From positions 384,118-448,117 of the forward strand of contig NZ_JH932300.1 of NCBI RefSeq assembly GCF_000301055.1: a stretch of DNA of 64,000 nt, in the 5' to 3' direction. Below the pieces are notes generated by a model. The model ran no database searches. It saw only the letters and a list, made by a program, of their open reading frames with translations, and was not told the DNA's origin. Origin of the DNA: Falseniella ignava CCUG 37419 (GTDB taxonomy: Bacteria > Bacillota > Bacilli > Lactobacillales > Aerococcaceae). Below are positions 1-9,440 of this stretch, piece after piece (the stretch's first letter is position 1; each line of letters begins with the position of its first letter). The position numbers and the translations under genes are program-made.

Positions 1-1
1 T

Positions 2-253
2 GATACCTTAAAAAAAGCTGGTGAAACATCCAGTCAAATTGGATTGGTTGTAGTTGCTATTCTATTTGGAATTGAAGCTTTTTTCTTTAATTCATTTAAT
101 TATGGTATATTGAGCATTTATTTTAGCATCGAAGCAACGAGAGAACTGGTAAAGTATGTAAACTTAAAAGAAAGAAAACAACTGATGATGGGGATAATAA
201 TGTCAATTATAGGGTTAGCTTTATTTGTGGCTCACCTCATAACTTTAAAGTAG
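2..253 (+). CDS. Small membrane protein, DUF6442-like (5' end outside window)
   Basis: The reading frame is open from base 2 to a TAG stop at 251-253, so the gene begins upstream and only its last 83 residues are visible. A TTG at 44 is probably internal, because the frame upstream reads on as DTLKKAGETSSQIG. Two hydrophobic helices are separated by a short loop with the pattern NYG-x-SIYFS and a basic stretch (KLKERKQ-like). This matches my recollection of DUF6442 proteins, small two-helix membrane proteins that often sit beside XRE regulators. An XRE gene follows 9 bases later, so the two are likely one operon. Molecular function is unknown; the family call comes from pattern memory only. 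Confidence 0.6.
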   Translation, partial: DTLKKAGETSSQIGLVVVAILFGIEAFFFNSFNYGILSIYFSIEATRELVKYVNLKERKQLMMGIIMSIIGLALFVAHLITLK

Positions 254-262
254 TGATAATTT

Positions 263-469
263 ATGGATGATAAATTAGTTCTCAAAAATAATTTGAAAGA
301 TGTCAGAAAAGAAAAAGGTTATTCGCAACAACAGCTTGCTGATGAAGTGGGTGTTTCAAGAAACACAATTAGTTCAATTGAAACTGGACAATTTAGTCCA
401 ACTGCTAAGTTAGCTTTGATACTTTGCATCGCTTTAGAAATGAAATTTGAAGATCTTTTCTATTTTTAG
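263..469 (+). CDS. XRE-family helix-turn-helix transcriptional regulator
   Basis: This 68-residue protein is almost entirely one Cro/CI-type helix-turn-helix. The pattern KDVRKEKGYSQQQLADEVGV followed by SRNTISSIETGQFSPT covers residues 11-48, with recognition helix VSRNTISSIE. It lacks a sensor or dimerisation domain, like YgzD-type short regulators. It starts 9 bases after the stop of the membrane protein gene and has no strong Shine-Dalgarno sequence, so translation may be coupled. It probably regulates its own two-gene operon with the membrane protein, an arrangement common in Firmicutes. The target is unknown. A terminator follows directly. Confidence 0.85.
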   Translation: MDDKLVLKNNLKDVRKEKGYSQQQLADEVGVSRNTISSIETGQFSPTAKLALILCIALEMKFEDLFYF

Positions 470-488
470 GTGAATATAGTTAGACTGA

Positions 489-535
489 AAATCTCCCTTC
501 ATCAGAGACTATTATTTCTGGAAGGGAGATTTAAT
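489..535 (+). terminator. Rho-independent terminator after the XRE gene
   Basis: A 12-bp perfect inverted repeat, AAATCTCCCTTC at 489-500 and GAAGGGAGATTT at 521-532, ends in a short T-rich tail. It closes the small operon at the window start. The interval between here and the end of uppP at 761 holds no gene that I can support; it contains only the minus-strand terminator described next. Confidence 0.75.
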
Positions 536-637
536 ATTTAAGTGACAGTAGATGTTAATATCACATCGATTTTCCAAAAGGCTTATTTGCTCATTAATAG
601 TTAGAAAAATTTTACACTCATATGTTTTCGCCTTTAT

Positions 638-686
638 AAAACAAAACGCTCCTAAGTGTGCTTGCAGAAGCAGAGGCCTAGGGGAG
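638..686 (-). terminator. Probable terminator of uppP (minus strand)
   Basis: On the minus strand CTCC(CC)TAGG pairs with CTTAGGAG and encloses a small GCTT-CTGC-AAGC hairpin. The structure is followed by CGTTTTGTTTT. It lies about 75 bases past the uppP stop. The stem has a two-base bulge, so the call is moderate. Confidence 0.45.
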
Positions 687-760
687 AAGTTATATATTTT
701 ATAGTATATTGGGAACTAAAAATTCAACCAACATAGATAGGGCCTTTGTAATGGAAAAGT

Positions 761-1600
761 TTATTTGAAGAACATTTGGTAGGCAATCAAAATTATTCCT
801 AAAACAATCCGATAGATACCGAAAGATTTGAAGTCATTGTGTTTAATATAGTTGAGTAAAAATTTAATGGAAATAATTGAAATTACAAATGCGACAAGCA
901 ACCCTACTGCTAAATAAATGACTTCAGAAAGGGTGAGAGCAATACTCAATTTCAAGAATTTATAGGCAGTTGCCCCAAACATAGCAGGAATACTCAGAAA
1001 GAATGAGAATTCTGTAGCTAAGCTGCGTGAAGTTCCTTCTAATAGTCCTCCGATAATGGTGGAACCGGAGCGGGAAGTTCCAGGAATAATGGATAAAGCT
1101 TGATAGATTCCAATTTTGAAAGCTCTTGAGAAACTTAGTTCATTAAAATATCGGATTTGACGTTGATGTCGGCCCGTTTGGCGGTTCTCAATAAGAATAA
1201 AGATAATTCCATAGGCAATTAGCGCAATCGCAACAACGAAAATATTATAGAAATATTCATCCATATAGTCATTCAACGCGACACCTAAAATCGCTACCGG
1301 GATACTTGCAAAAGCAACCTTGAACCATAGCATCCAAGTATTTTTTTGTTGGGCAGGCGTTTTCCTTAAGCTAAAGGGATTTAATTTGCTAAAGTATAAA
1401 ATAACGACCGCTAGGATAGACCCGAGCTGTACAGCAACAAAAAAGAATTCAACAAATTCTGGACGAAGATTAAGTGTTAAGAAATCTTCCAATATAATCA
1501 TGTGCCCTGTACTACTAATCGGCAGCCATTCAGTAATGCCTTGAACGACGCTTAAAATAATTATTTTTAATAATTCAACGAGATCAATTAATTGTTCCAT
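761..1600 (-). CDS. uppP: Undecaprenyl-diphosphatase (UppP/BacA)
   Basis: The integral membrane enzyme dephosphorylates undecaprenyl diphosphate so the lipid carrier can re-enter peptidoglycan synthesis; high copy gives bacitracin resistance. The 279-residue length is normal. Both family signatures are present: EWLPISSTGH at residues 24-33 and PGTSRSGST near residue 175, which form the active site with acidic residues. Several hydrophobic helices span the rest. The ATG at 1600 has a GAGG about nine bases upstream on the minus strand. The gene stands alone between two plus-strand blocks. It complements the lipid II genes of the dcw cluster further along. Confidence 0.97.
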   Translation of the reverse strand: MEQLIDLVELLKIIILSVVQGITEWLPISSTGHMIILEDFLTLNLRPEFVEFFFVAVQLGSILAVVILYFSKLNPFSLRKTPAQQKNTWMLWFKVAFASIPVAILGVALNDYMDEYFYNIFVVAIALIAYGIIFILIENRQTGRHQRQIRYFNELSFSRAFKIGIYQALSIIPGTSRSGSTIIGGLLEGTSRSLATEFSFFLSIPAMFGATAYKFLKLSIALTLSEVIYLAVGLLVAFVISIISIKFLLNYIKHNDFKSFGIYRIVLGIILIAYQMFFK

Positions 1601-1730
1601 TGGGTGAGCCTCATTTCACAAATAAGTTGGTATTATCTTATCATTTTTTTTTGCATTAATGAAGTATTCAAAGCAGATACTGAATGGTTAAGGTACTCTC
1701 ATTAAAATGTAACCGTATTCTTATTGGTTA

Positions 1731-1758
1731 TTGGCGCAAGTCACTGTATTCTTAATAT
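1731..1758 (+). promoter_or_regulatory. Possible promoter of the AI-2E family gene
   Basis: TTGGCG at 1731-1736 and TAATAT at 1753-1758 are separated by 16 bases, about 40 bases upstream of the GTG start at 1799. Both hexamers deviate from consensus, so this is a weak call. Confidence 0.4.
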
Positions 1759-1798
1759 AAGTGAATATGTTACACTGGAGATAGATAGGAGGGGTAGA

Positions 1799-2965
1799 GT
1801 GAAAAATACAGACTCAACGCCAGAACGTAAAAAGTCGGAACGAGAACGTCTCGGAATGCCGGTAAGCTTTATTAATTCAAGAGCTTTAACGACGTTAACT
1901 ACGATCTTATTAATTTTATTAATTATCCTCGTATTTACTCAGGTAGCATATGTGTTTCAACCGATTTGGCTATTTATTCGGTTCGTTTCTTTTCCGATTA
2001 TTGGTTCAGGTATTTTATATTATTTATTCTCGCCAATTGTTGAACGAGTTTCAGAGATGGGCGTTTCACGTCATATTCCAATTATTGGGATTTTTATTTT
2101 GTTAATCTTGTTAATTGTGTGGGGAATTTTCTCGCTCTATCCTGTCTTAGCCAAGCAGGCAGAAGCATTTCTAGCGAATATGCCAGAATATAATTCTCGA
2201 CTCAATGAAATGTTAGGTGATTTACCATTTAACGTTGAAAAGGCACTCAGTCAAGAGCCTTTGAGTCGTTTTGTCAGTCGCATTAATTGGAATAATATTA
2301 CCAACAATTTGCAAAATTTAGTTACATCGACTTTTGGTGGATTATCGACCTTTATCGGTTCGGTCACCCAAATCGCGGTCGGTCTGGTGACCATTCCGGT
2401 GATATTGTATTATTTATTGTTGGAAGGCGAGAAGTTGCCTTACAACATTTTAAGACTTGTTCCGCCAAGAATTGAACCTTATGTCGAACGAGTATTGCTT
2501 CAAGCAAACTATTATATATCTCAATTTGTTCGAAGTATTATTACTTTAGCAGTCTTAGTTGGAATTTTCTTTTGGATTAGCTACAAAATCATTGGTTTGG
2601 ATTATGCATTGTCGCTGGCATTTTTATCGGGTCTATTAAATTTAGTCCCCTACATTGGGTCGATTGTTTCAGTCATCCCAGCTTTGATTATTGCGCTCTT
2701 AACGTCACCGATGATGTTTGTCAAAGTGATCATTGTCTTAATGATTGAGCAGTTAGTTGAAAGCCGCTTATTGCAACCATTTATCATTGGCGGCAGTTTA
2801 AGTATTCATCCTTTAACAATATTGTTCCTTATTTTAGGAGCGGGACGTGTGTTTGGTGTAACAGGGGTTCTTTTAGTTGTACCAATTTATGCGGTCGTTA
2901 AAGTCATAGTAAAAGAAATTTATTACGCTTTTCGTCGGTATTCTAAGCTATATCCAGATAATTAG
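1799..2965 (+). CDS. AI-2E family transporter (membrane permease)
   Basis: This is a 388-residue polytopic membrane protein of the AI-2E transporter/YhhQ-PerM-like superfamily (PF01594). Members have been linked to quorum-signal export, Na+/H+ antiport or unspecified export, so the substrate is uncertain. I place the start at the GTG at 1799, because AGGAGGGG lies seven bases upstream. The longer reading frame from 1724 lacks such a site. Three helices in the first 140 residues are followed by a soluble amphipathic loop, then a C-terminal helix block with the family-typical Gly-Leu-Leu-Asn-Leu-x-Pro-Tyr-Ile-Gly segment. The DUF554 gene follows after 18 bases and is probably co-transcribed. 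Confidence 0.85.
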   Translation: MKNTDSTPERKKSERERLGMPVSFINSRALTTLTTILLILLIILVFTQVAYVFQPIWLFIRFVSFPIIGSGILYYLFSPIVERVSEMGVSRHIPIIGIFILLILLIVWGIFSLYPVLAKQAEAFLANMPEYNSRLNEMLGDLPFNVEKALSQEPLSRFVSRINWNNITNNLQNLVTSTFGGLSTFIGSVTQIAVGLVTIPVILYYLLLEGEKLPYNILRLVPPRIEPYVERVLLQANYYISQFVRSIITLAVLVGIFFWISYKIIGLDYALSLAFLSGLLNLVPYIGSIVSVIPALIIALLTSPMMFVKVIIVLMIEQLVESRLLQPFIIGGSLSIHPLTILFLILGAGRVFGVTGVLLVVPIYAVVKVIVKEIYYAFRRYSKLYPDN

Positions 2966-2983
2966 TAAAGGTAGAGGTGGAAT

Positions 2984-3670
2984 ATGGGAGTATTAGTAAA
3001 CTTTATATTGATTGTTGTTCCAGGTACGCTTGGCCTATTGATTCATTCGGGTATTCCAGTCAATCTGAATGAACGATTGATGGAAGCGATTGGGATTGCT
3101 GTTTTTGGTATTGCCATTGCTGGAATCATTCAAAATGAAAATCAATTGGTGATGATTTTATCTTTAGTGATTGGGACGTTCATCGGAGAAATGATTGATA
3201 TCGATAAACATATTCGAAAAGGTGTTAATGTCGTCAGTCGTAAATTTGTTCGTGGTGGAGGAGAAGGAGCGGATAAATTTTCAACGGGCTTTGTGAGCGC
3301 CACAATGATTTTCTGTATAGGTTCTTTAGCCATCCTTGGACCGTTAGAAAGTGGTTTAACAGGAAGTAATACGACTCTATACTTAAAGAGTATTTTCGAT
3401 TCGGTCACCTCGATTCTATTAGCATCTTCACTTGGCATTGGGGTCGTCTTTGCGGCCATCCCTGTTGTAGTAATTGAAAGTGCGATTATTCTATTATCCC
3501 GTGTAGTAGCTCCATATTTGCCACCTGTTGTGATTACTGAAATTGTGGCCGTCGGCTCGATCTTATTATTTGGAATGGGATTAAACTTACTTAATATTAC
3601 AAAGTTAAAGGTGATGAATTTTACACCCGCAATGATTATGCCGGTTATTTTAGTGCCACTATTAGGTTAA
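2984..3670 (+). CDS. DUF554 family membrane protein
   Basis: A 228-residue integral membrane protein with about seven hydrophobic helices. The Gly-rich segment VVGTFIGEM-like around residues 57-65, a central charged loop (RGGGEGADKFSTGF), and the C-terminal FGMGLNLL are typical of DUF554 (YdfK/YqgA-like). The function of the family is not established; a transport role is only suspected. The ATG at 2984 follows a GAGGTGG ribosome binding site. It lies 18 bases behind the AI-2E family gene and in front of a terminator, so the two make a short operon. Confidence 0.85.
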   Translation: MGVLVNFILIVVPGTLGLLIHSGIPVNLNERLMEAIGIAVFGIAIAGIIQNENQLVMILSLVIGTFIGEMIDIDKHIRKGVNVVSRKFVRGGGEGADKFSTGFVSATMIFCIGSLAILGPLESGLTGSNTTLYLKSIFDSVTSILLASSLGIGVVFAAIPVVVIESAIILLSRVVAPYLPPVVITEIVAVGSILLFGMGLNLLNITKLKVMNFTPAMIMPVILVPLLG

Positions 3671-3681
3671 TCATGGAAATT

Positions 3682-3722
3682 AAAGCTGTTTACATTTTTC
3701 ACAAAGTAAGCAGCTTTTTTTG
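3682..3722 (+). terminator. Rho-independent terminator after the DUF554 gene
   Basis: AAAGCTGTTTA at 3682-3692 pairs with TAAGCAGCTTT at 3707-3717 through one G-T wobble, and a T run follows. Confidence 0.75.
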
Positions 3723-3743
3723 TCTCATTAATGGGTCTGTGGA

Positions 3744-3772
3744 TTGACTAAAATGAGGGAATCTTCTATTAT
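3744..3772 (+). promoter_or_regulatory. Sigma-A type promoter of the tdk-prfA-prmC-tsaC operon
   Basis: TTGACT at 3744-3749 and TATTAT at 3767-3772 are separated by 17 bases, just after the preceding terminator and 34 bases before the tdk start. Confidence 0.7.
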
Positions 3773-3805
3773 TATAGATTGAGAACTTATCTAAGGAGCG
3801 ATGAA

Positions 3806-4384
3806 ATGGCCAAGCTATACTTTAAATATGGTGCGATGAATAGTGGGAAATCGATCGAGATTATTAAAGTAGCCCATAATTATGAAGAACAGAAAAAACC
3901 TGTTCGCTTGTATACAAGTGCTGTAGATCACCGCTCTGGAGTAGGTTATATCGCAAGTCGGACGGGATTTGAACGGCAAGCTGAGATTATTTATGATAAT
4001 ACTGATTTATTTGAGGATATTGTGTCTGTTAAGGAGAAATTGTACTGCATCTTAATTGATGAAGCGCAGTTTTTAAATAAAGTGCATATCTTGCAATTGG
4101 CTCGTGTGGTAGATGAACTAGATATTCCAGTCATGGCATTCGGTTTGAAAAACGATTTTTCGAATCAATTATTTGAAGGTTCAAAGTATTTGTTACTCTA
4201 TGCAGATAAAATTGAAGAGATAAAAACTATTTGTTGGTTCTGTCATAAAAAAGCGATTATGAATTTACGTTTTGCGGATGGAAAACCCGTTTATCATGGA
4301 GAGCAAATTCAAATTGGGGGGAATGAATCCTATATTCCTGTCTGTCGAAAATGCTATAAGAATCCTGGTACGATAGAGAATTAA
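3806..4384 (+). CDS. tdk: Thymidine kinase (TK1-type)
   Basis: Phosphorylates thymidine to dTMP in the pyrimidine salvage pathway. The 192-residue protein starts with a Walker A loop, GAMNSGKS (residues 9-16). It has the Walker B/active-site segment LIDEAQFL and a structural zinc site built from CWFC and CRKC near the C-terminus, all typical of type II kinases. I chose the ATG at 3806 because AAGGAG lies seven bases upstream; the frame extends upstream to 3779 without a ribosome site. As in Bacillus, it heads an operon with prfA, prmC and tsaC. Confidence 0.95.
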   Translation: MAKLYFKYGAMNSGKSIEIIKVAHNYEEQKKPVRLYTSAVDHRSGVGYIASRTGFERQAEIIYDNTDLFEDIVSVKEKLYCILIDEAQFLNKVHILQLARVVDELDIPVMAFGLKNDFSNQLFEGSKYLLLYADKIEEIKTICWFCHKKAIMNLRFADGKPVYHGEQIQIGGNESYIPVCRKCYKNPGTIEN

Positions 4385-4397
4385 GAGAGGTACATAA

Positions 4398-5471
4398 ATG
4401 ATTGAACAATTAGATTCATTAATTATACGCTATGAAGAAATTACAGAGTTACTAAGTGACCCAGATGTGATTTCAAATACGGAACGACTCCGTGAATTGA
4501 CGATTGAAGAGAGTGAGCTCCGTCCAAAAGTTGAAAAAATCAAACGTTTTAAGACCGTTATTCAAGAAATTGAAGAAGCGGAAGAGATATTGAATGATTC
4601 ATCCGATGCCGAGATGATTGAACTAGCGAAAGAAGAATTAAATGAACTCAAAGATGAACGTGAATCTTTAGAACAAACCATTAAGTTAATGATGATTCCT
4701 GAAGATCCAAACGATAACAAAAATATTATTATGGAAATCCGCGGTGCAGCAGGTGGTGACGAAGCACAATTATTTGCAAAAGATTTATTAGATATGTACA
4801 CCAAGTATGCAAATAATCAAGGTTGGAAAGTCGAATTGTTGGATGCCAATATTACAGGAATTGGTGGCTATAAAGAAGTGTCGCTCATGATTACTGGCTC
4901 TAAAGTGTATTCAAAATTAAAATTTGAAAATGGGGCCCATCGTGTTCAACGTGTTCCTGAGACAGAATCGCAAGGCCGAGTTCATACGTCGACAGCGACG
5001 GTTGTTGTAATGCCTGAAGCTGAAGAAATTGATTTTGATTTGGATGAAAATGATATTCGCGTTGATATTTACCATGCGAGTGGAGCTGGTGGGCAACATG
5101 TTAACAAGACTGCCTCTGCAGTTCGTTTAACGCATATTCCTACGAATACGGTAGTCGCCATGCAAGATGAACGGTCACAGCTTAAAAACCGTGAAAAAGC
5201 GATGAAAGTTCTTAGAGCGCGTGTTTATGACTTACTACAATCGCAAGCACAATCTGAGTACGATTCAGAACGGAAATTAAAAGTCGGTACGGGGGATCGC
5301 TCTGAGCGAATTCGTACTTATAATTATCCACAAAATCGCGTAACCGATCACCGAATTGGTTTAACGATTCAACAGTTAGATGCGATTATGGACGGGCAAA
5401 TCGATGAGATCATAGATGCTTTGATTTTATACGATCAAACACAACAATTGGAGGAACTAAATGGTCAATAA
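4398..5471 (+). CDS. prfA: Peptide chain release factor 1 (RF1)
   Basis: Recognises UAA and UAG stop codons and triggers hydrolysis of peptidyl-tRNA. At 357 residues the length is standard. The catalytic GGQ lies in [10 protein letters not shown] near residue 230. The stop-codon reading PxT motif of RF1 appears as PET within [10 protein letters not shown], which separates it from RF2 (SPF). The N-terminal third is helical. The gene ends inside the start of prmC (11-base overlap), and prmC encodes the enzyme that methylates the GGQ glutamine, so coupling makes functional sense. Confidence 0.98.
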   Translation: MIEQLDSLIIRYEEITELLSDPDVISNTERLRELTIEESELRPKVEKIKRFKTVIQEIEEAEEILNDSSDAEMIELAKEELNELKDERESLEQTIKLMMIPEDPNDNKNIIMEIRGAAGGDEAQLFAKDLLDMYTKYANNQGWKVELLDANITGIGGYKEVSLMITGSKVYSKLKFENGAHRVQRVPETESQGRVHTSTATVVVMPEAEEIDFDLDENDIRVDIYHASGAGGQHVNKTASAVRLTHIPTNTVVAMQDERSQLKNREKAMKVLRARVYDLLQSQAQSEYDSERKLKVGTGDRSERIRTYNYPQNRVTDHRIGLTIQQLDAIMDGQIDEIIDALILYDQTQQLEELNGQ

Positions 5472-6339
5472 TACCATTTTGATTTATGAAGCTTTGCATA
5501 AAGCTTCTATTTTTTTAAGTCAGCATAAGAAAGACCCTCAATTAGCTCAAGCTATTTTTCTTCAGTGGAAAGATTGGACGTTAACAGATCTCGTTTCTCG
5601 AATGAACAGCCCTCTTACTTCGGATGAATCTGAAGCCTTTCAACAGATTTTAAGCCGATTTGTGGCCGATGAACCGTTAGCTTATATTTTGGGACGAAGT
5701 TATTTCAAAGATCAATGCTTTAAGGTGAATCCCCACACTTTAATTCCGAGAGAAGAGACTGAAGGAATCTTAGATTTATTAATTGAGCATCGTTCTAAAG
5801 AGCAAGTTCAGCGATTGATTGATATTGGAACGGGTACGGGTATTCTAGCGATATGCGCTGCACAATATTATCCAGCTGCAGAGGTGATAGGCACGGATAT
5901 TTCGGAAGGTGCACTCGAAGTTGCTAGAGAAAATGCTGCAGAACACCAAGTCGCTATTCGTTGGATAGAAAGTGATGTCTGGAATCAAGTACCATCCAAA
6001 CGTTATGATGTTATACTTTCGAATCCACCTTATATTAGCGAGGATGAACAGTCGGTCATGGATGCCAGTGTCTTAAAATATGAACCCACTAAAGCATTAT
6101 TTGCGAAATCGAATGGGCTTGCCATCTATCAACGCATTGCGTCAGGACTCCATTCTTATATTGCGTCGGAGGGGATTGCGATTCTTGAAATAGGCTATCG
6201 TCAAGGGGAGTCGGTGAGGGCAATCTTCCAAGAAGCTTGCCCAACAGCTGAAGTATCGGTTCACCAAGATTTTAATCAACTCGACCGTTATGTAGTAGTA
6301 GATTTTGGAACACCCGGAGAGGAGGGAAAAGATGAGTAA
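5461..6339 (+). CDS. prmC: Peptide chain release factor N5-glutamine methyltransferase
   Basis: Methylates the glutamine of the GGQ motif in release factors using S-adenosylmethionine. The protein has 292 residues: a helical N-terminal substrate-binding domain, then a Rossmann methyltransferase with the SAM loop [11 protein letters not shown] (about residues 121-131) and the catalytic NPPY motif (NPPYISE). The ATG at 5461 overlaps the end of prfA by 11 bases and is preceded by GGAGG inside prfA. It in turn overlaps tsaC by 8 bases, so the three genes are translationally linked. Confidence 0.96.
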   Translation: MVNNTILIYEALHKASIFLSQHKKDPQLAQAIFLQWKDWTLTDLVSRMNSPLTSDESEAFQQILSRFVADEPLAYILGRSYFKDQCFKVNPHTLIPREETEGILDLLIEHRSKEQVQRLIDIGTGTGILAICAAQYYPAAEVIGTDISEGALEVARENAAEHQVAIRWIESDVWNQVPSKRYDVILSNPPYISEDEQSVMDASVLKYEPTKALFAKSNGLAIYQRIASGLHSYIASEGIAILEIGYRQGESVRAIFQEACPTAEVSVHQDFNQLDRYVVVDFGTPGEEGKDE

Positions 6340-7354
6340 ATTATTTTATCGTTCGGATATACCTGAGGCAGCACAGTTATTGCGCGCGGGCGAATTGGTT
6401 GCATTTCCAACCGAGACCGTCTTTGGGCTAGGTGCTCTGGCAAATGATGATCAAGCGATTCAGCGCGTCTTCCAAGTGAAGGGACGTCCAGGTGACAATC
6501 CATTGATTGTGCATGTGGATTCGATTCAACGTGTGGAACAGTTAGCCAGTGAGATTAGTCCGATTGCAAAGCAATTGATGCAAACATTCTGGCCAGGGCC
6601 ATTGACAATTATTTTTCCAGTCAAGCCAGGGATTGTATCGAATTTAGTAAGTGGTCTCCCAACGGTAGGAATTCGGATGCCTGATCAACCCTTGACTCTT
6701 GAACTTATTCGACAAGTTGATTTTCCATTAGTCGGTCCGAGTGCAAATCTATCGGGTAAACCGAGCCCTACACAATATACACATGTACTAGATGATTTTG
6801 GAGATCAAATTGCGGGAGTAATTGTACCAAGGACGCCGCTAACATCCATTGGAGTTGAGTCTACAGTTGTCGCGCTCGATACAGAAATCATTTATATTCT
6901 TCGACCGGGTGCAATTACTGCAGAGATGCTTCACCAATCAACGGGTGCAAAGGTCATTGAAAAAACAGCAAAAGAACAATTATCAGAGGAGCGGATTGCA
7001 AGCCCGGGTGTGAAATATAAGCACTACAGTCCTAAACAGCCTGTCTACATTATTCCACCCGATGCGACGCTTGAGCAGTGGGAAGAATGGATTTCGTCAA
7101 CGAGTCACGTCGGTGTGTTAGCAACACAGAAAACAATTGAAGCGTTGAAACTTCGTATGGCTAAACTTTCGATTATATATGAAACGCTCGGGACCATGGA
7201 TACGGTATCGCAGTATTTATATCGAGGATTGAGAGCGTTGGATCAAAGTGATGCAAAAATTATTTTTGTGGAATCATTTGAAGATGACGAGCGGACACAT
7301 GCTTACTTAAATCGACTAAATCGAGCAGGGCAACCTGCCGAAACATTAAAATAA
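6332..7354 (+). CDS. tsaC: L-threonylcarbamoyladenylate synthase (Sua5/YwlC type)
   Basis: Makes threonylcarbamoyl-AMP from threonine, bicarbonate and ATP, the first step of t6A37 modification in ANN-decoding tRNAs. The 340-residue length fits the two-domain Sua5 form: an N-terminal YrdC domain (FPTETVFGLG and KGRPGDNPL are diagnostic) and a C-terminal Sua5 domain after about residue 210, beginning at the conserved SPGVKYKHYSP. The start is set at ATG 6332, preceded by GAGGAGGG. The upstream TTG at 6305 has no ribosome site. Last gene of the tdk operon. Confidence 0.95.
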   Translation: MSKLFYRSDIPEAAQLLRAGELVAFPTETVFGLGALANDDQAIQRVFQVKGRPGDNPLIVHVDSIQRVEQLASEISPIAKQLMQTFWPGPLTIIFPVKPGIVSNLVSGLPTVGIRMPDQPLTLELIRQVDFPLVGPSANLSGKPSPTQYTHVLDDFGDQIAGVIVPRTPLTSIGVESTVVALDTEIIYILRPGAITAEMLHQSTGAKVIEKTAKEQLSEERIASPGVKYKHYSPKQPVYIIPPDATLEQWEEWISSTSHVGVLATQKTIEALKLRMAKLSIIYETLGTMDTVSQYLYRGLRALDQSDAKIIFVESFEDDERTHAYLNRLNRAGQPAETLK

Positions 7355-7407
7355 AATTAAATTAAAATGATTATTGTCTAAAAAATACGCAACAAAATGT
7401 GATATAG

Positions 7408-7435
7408 TTGTAAACGGTTTATTAAGTGGTATACT
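7408..7435 (+). promoter_or_regulatory. Promoter of glyA-upp with extended -10 and a cre-like overlap
   Basis: TTGTAA at 7408-7413 and TATACT at 7430-7435 are 16 bases apart, and TGG immediately before the -10 makes it an extended -10 promoter. The -35 region TTGTAAACGGTTTATT also matches 14 of 16 positions of the Bacillus catabolite-responsive element consensus. That is suggestive only, because the conserved CA near the 3' end is lost. Confidence 0.65.
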
Positions 7436-7467
7436 ATGAGTATCAAAAAATTGTAGGAGGCACATTA

Positions 7468-8694
7468 ATGAGCTTTAAAAAAGATGAATTTGTTTTTGAT
7501 TTAATTGATAAGGAATACGACCGTCAACTTCACGGGATCGAACTGATTGCATCAGAAAACTTCGTATCTCCAGAAGTGATGAAGGCTCAAGGTAGTATTT
7601 TAACAAATAAATACGCTGAAGGTTATCCGCGTCGTCGCTATTATGGTGGTTGCGAATTTGTTGACGAGATTGAACAAGCAGCAATCGACCGAGCGAAAGA
7701 ATTATTTGGAGCTGAATATGCGAACGTCCAACCTCACTCTGGATCAAGTGCAAACATGGCAGTTTACCGTACGTTCTTAGAGCCTGGTGACAAAGTATTG
7801 GGAATGGACTTATCTCAAGGAGGTCACTTAACACACGGTTCTCCAGTTAACTTCTCAGGGCAATCATATGATATGTACGCATATGGATTGGATCCAGAAA
7901 CAGAACAAATTGATTATGATAAGTTAGAAGAAATTGCTCGCGAAGTTAAACCTAAAATGATTATCGCTGGAGCAAGTGCTTATTCTCGTGTAATTGACTT
8001 CGAACGTATTGGTAAGGTTGCTAAAGAAGTCGGCGCAATCTACATGGTAGACATGGCGCATATTGCAGGACTTGTTGCAACGGGTGAACATCCAAACCCA
8101 GTTCCATTTGCAGACGTCGTCACTTCTACAACACACAAAACATTGCGCGGACCACGTGGTGGTTTAATCTTAGCGAAAAAAGAACATGCGAAAGCTTTAA
8201 ATAAAACAGTATTCCCTGGTATTCAAGGTGGACCTTTAGAGCATGTAATTGCAGCTAAAGCAGTTGCGTTTAACGAAGCATTACAACCTGCATTTAAAGA
8301 ATATGCAAAACAAGTTAAAGCGAATGCGAAAGCAATGGCTGAAGTCTTTGAAGATAGCCCACTACATATTATCTCAAATGGTACTGATAACCACTTAATG
8401 TTAATCGATGTAACTGGTATGGGTATCACTGGTAAATGGGCTCAAGAACGTCTTGATAAAGTAGCCATTACAGTCAATAAAAACTCAATCCCTAACGATA
8501 CTCAATCATTTGTGGAAACAAGTGGTATTCGTGTGGGTACCCCAGCTATTACAACACGTGGTATTAAAGAAGATGAAGCACGTGTTATTGCAAAATTAAT
8601 TATTGAGGCTTTACAAGCAGAAGAATCTGAATTAGAATCAATTAAGCAGCGCGTTCACGATATGATGGATGGACGCCCACTGTTCAATCAATAA
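7468..8694 (+). CDS. glyA: Serine hydroxymethyltransferase
   Basis: PLP enzyme interconverting serine and glycine with transfer of a one-carbon unit to tetrahydrofolate. It supplies glycine and 5,10-methylene-THF for purine and thymidylate synthesis. The protein has 408 residues. The pyridoxal lysine sits in [14 protein letters not shown], and the N-terminal ELIASEN and [14 protein letters not shown] segments are hallmarks. Start chosen at ATG 7468 after GGAGG; 14 extra in-frame codons upstream lie within the promoter and are not coding. upp follows after 24 bases, so glyA-upp form one nucleotide and one-carbon operon. Confidence 0.98.
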   Translation: MSFKKDEFVFDLIDKEYDRQLHGIELIASENFVSPEVMKAQGSILTNKYAEGYPRRRYYGGCEFVDEIEQAAIDRAKELFGAEYANVQPHSGSSANMAVYRTFLEPGDKVLGMDLSQGGHLTHGSPVNFSGQSYDMYAYGLDPETEQIDYDKLEEIAREVKPKMIIAGASAYSRVIDFERIGKVAKEVGAIYMVDMAHIAGLVATGEHPNPVPFADVVTSTTHKTLRGPRGGLILAKKEHAKALNKTVFPGIQGGPLEHVIAAKAVAFNEALQPAFKEYAKQVKANAKAMAEVFEDSPLHIISNGTDNHLMLIDVTGMGITGKWAQERLDKVAITVNKNSIPNDTQSFVETSGIRVGTPAITTRGIKEDEARVIAKLIIEALQAEESELESIKQRVHDMMDGRPLFNQ

Positions 8695-9357
<663 letters not shown>

Positions 9358-9378
9358 TATAAAACGAATCATTGATAC

Positions 9379-9413
9379 AACGAGCCATAATTTATTTGTG
9401 GCTCGTTTTTTTA
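9379..9413 (+). terminator. Rho-independent terminator after upp
   Basis: AACGAGCCA at 9379-9387 pairs perfectly with TGGCTCGTT at 9399-9407, followed by a run of T. Confidence 0.85.
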
Positions 9414-9440
9414 TTCGGAACGATGATAAGGAGGGCTAGC

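Noticed and set aside
541-637. Possible gene remnant or mobile-element scar between the XRE gene and uppP
   Set aside because: Neither strand gives a meaningful protein, and I saw no terminal repeats or target duplication.
1320-1544. Open frame on the plus strand opposite uppP
   Set aside because: Fully antisense to a gene with intact active-site motifs, no ribosome binding site and no recognisable protein pattern; a shadow frame.
1724-1798. N-terminal extension of the AI-2E family gene from 1724
   Set aside because: The extension overlaps the likely promoter and lacks a ribosome site, while GTG 1799 has AGGAGGGG at good spacing.
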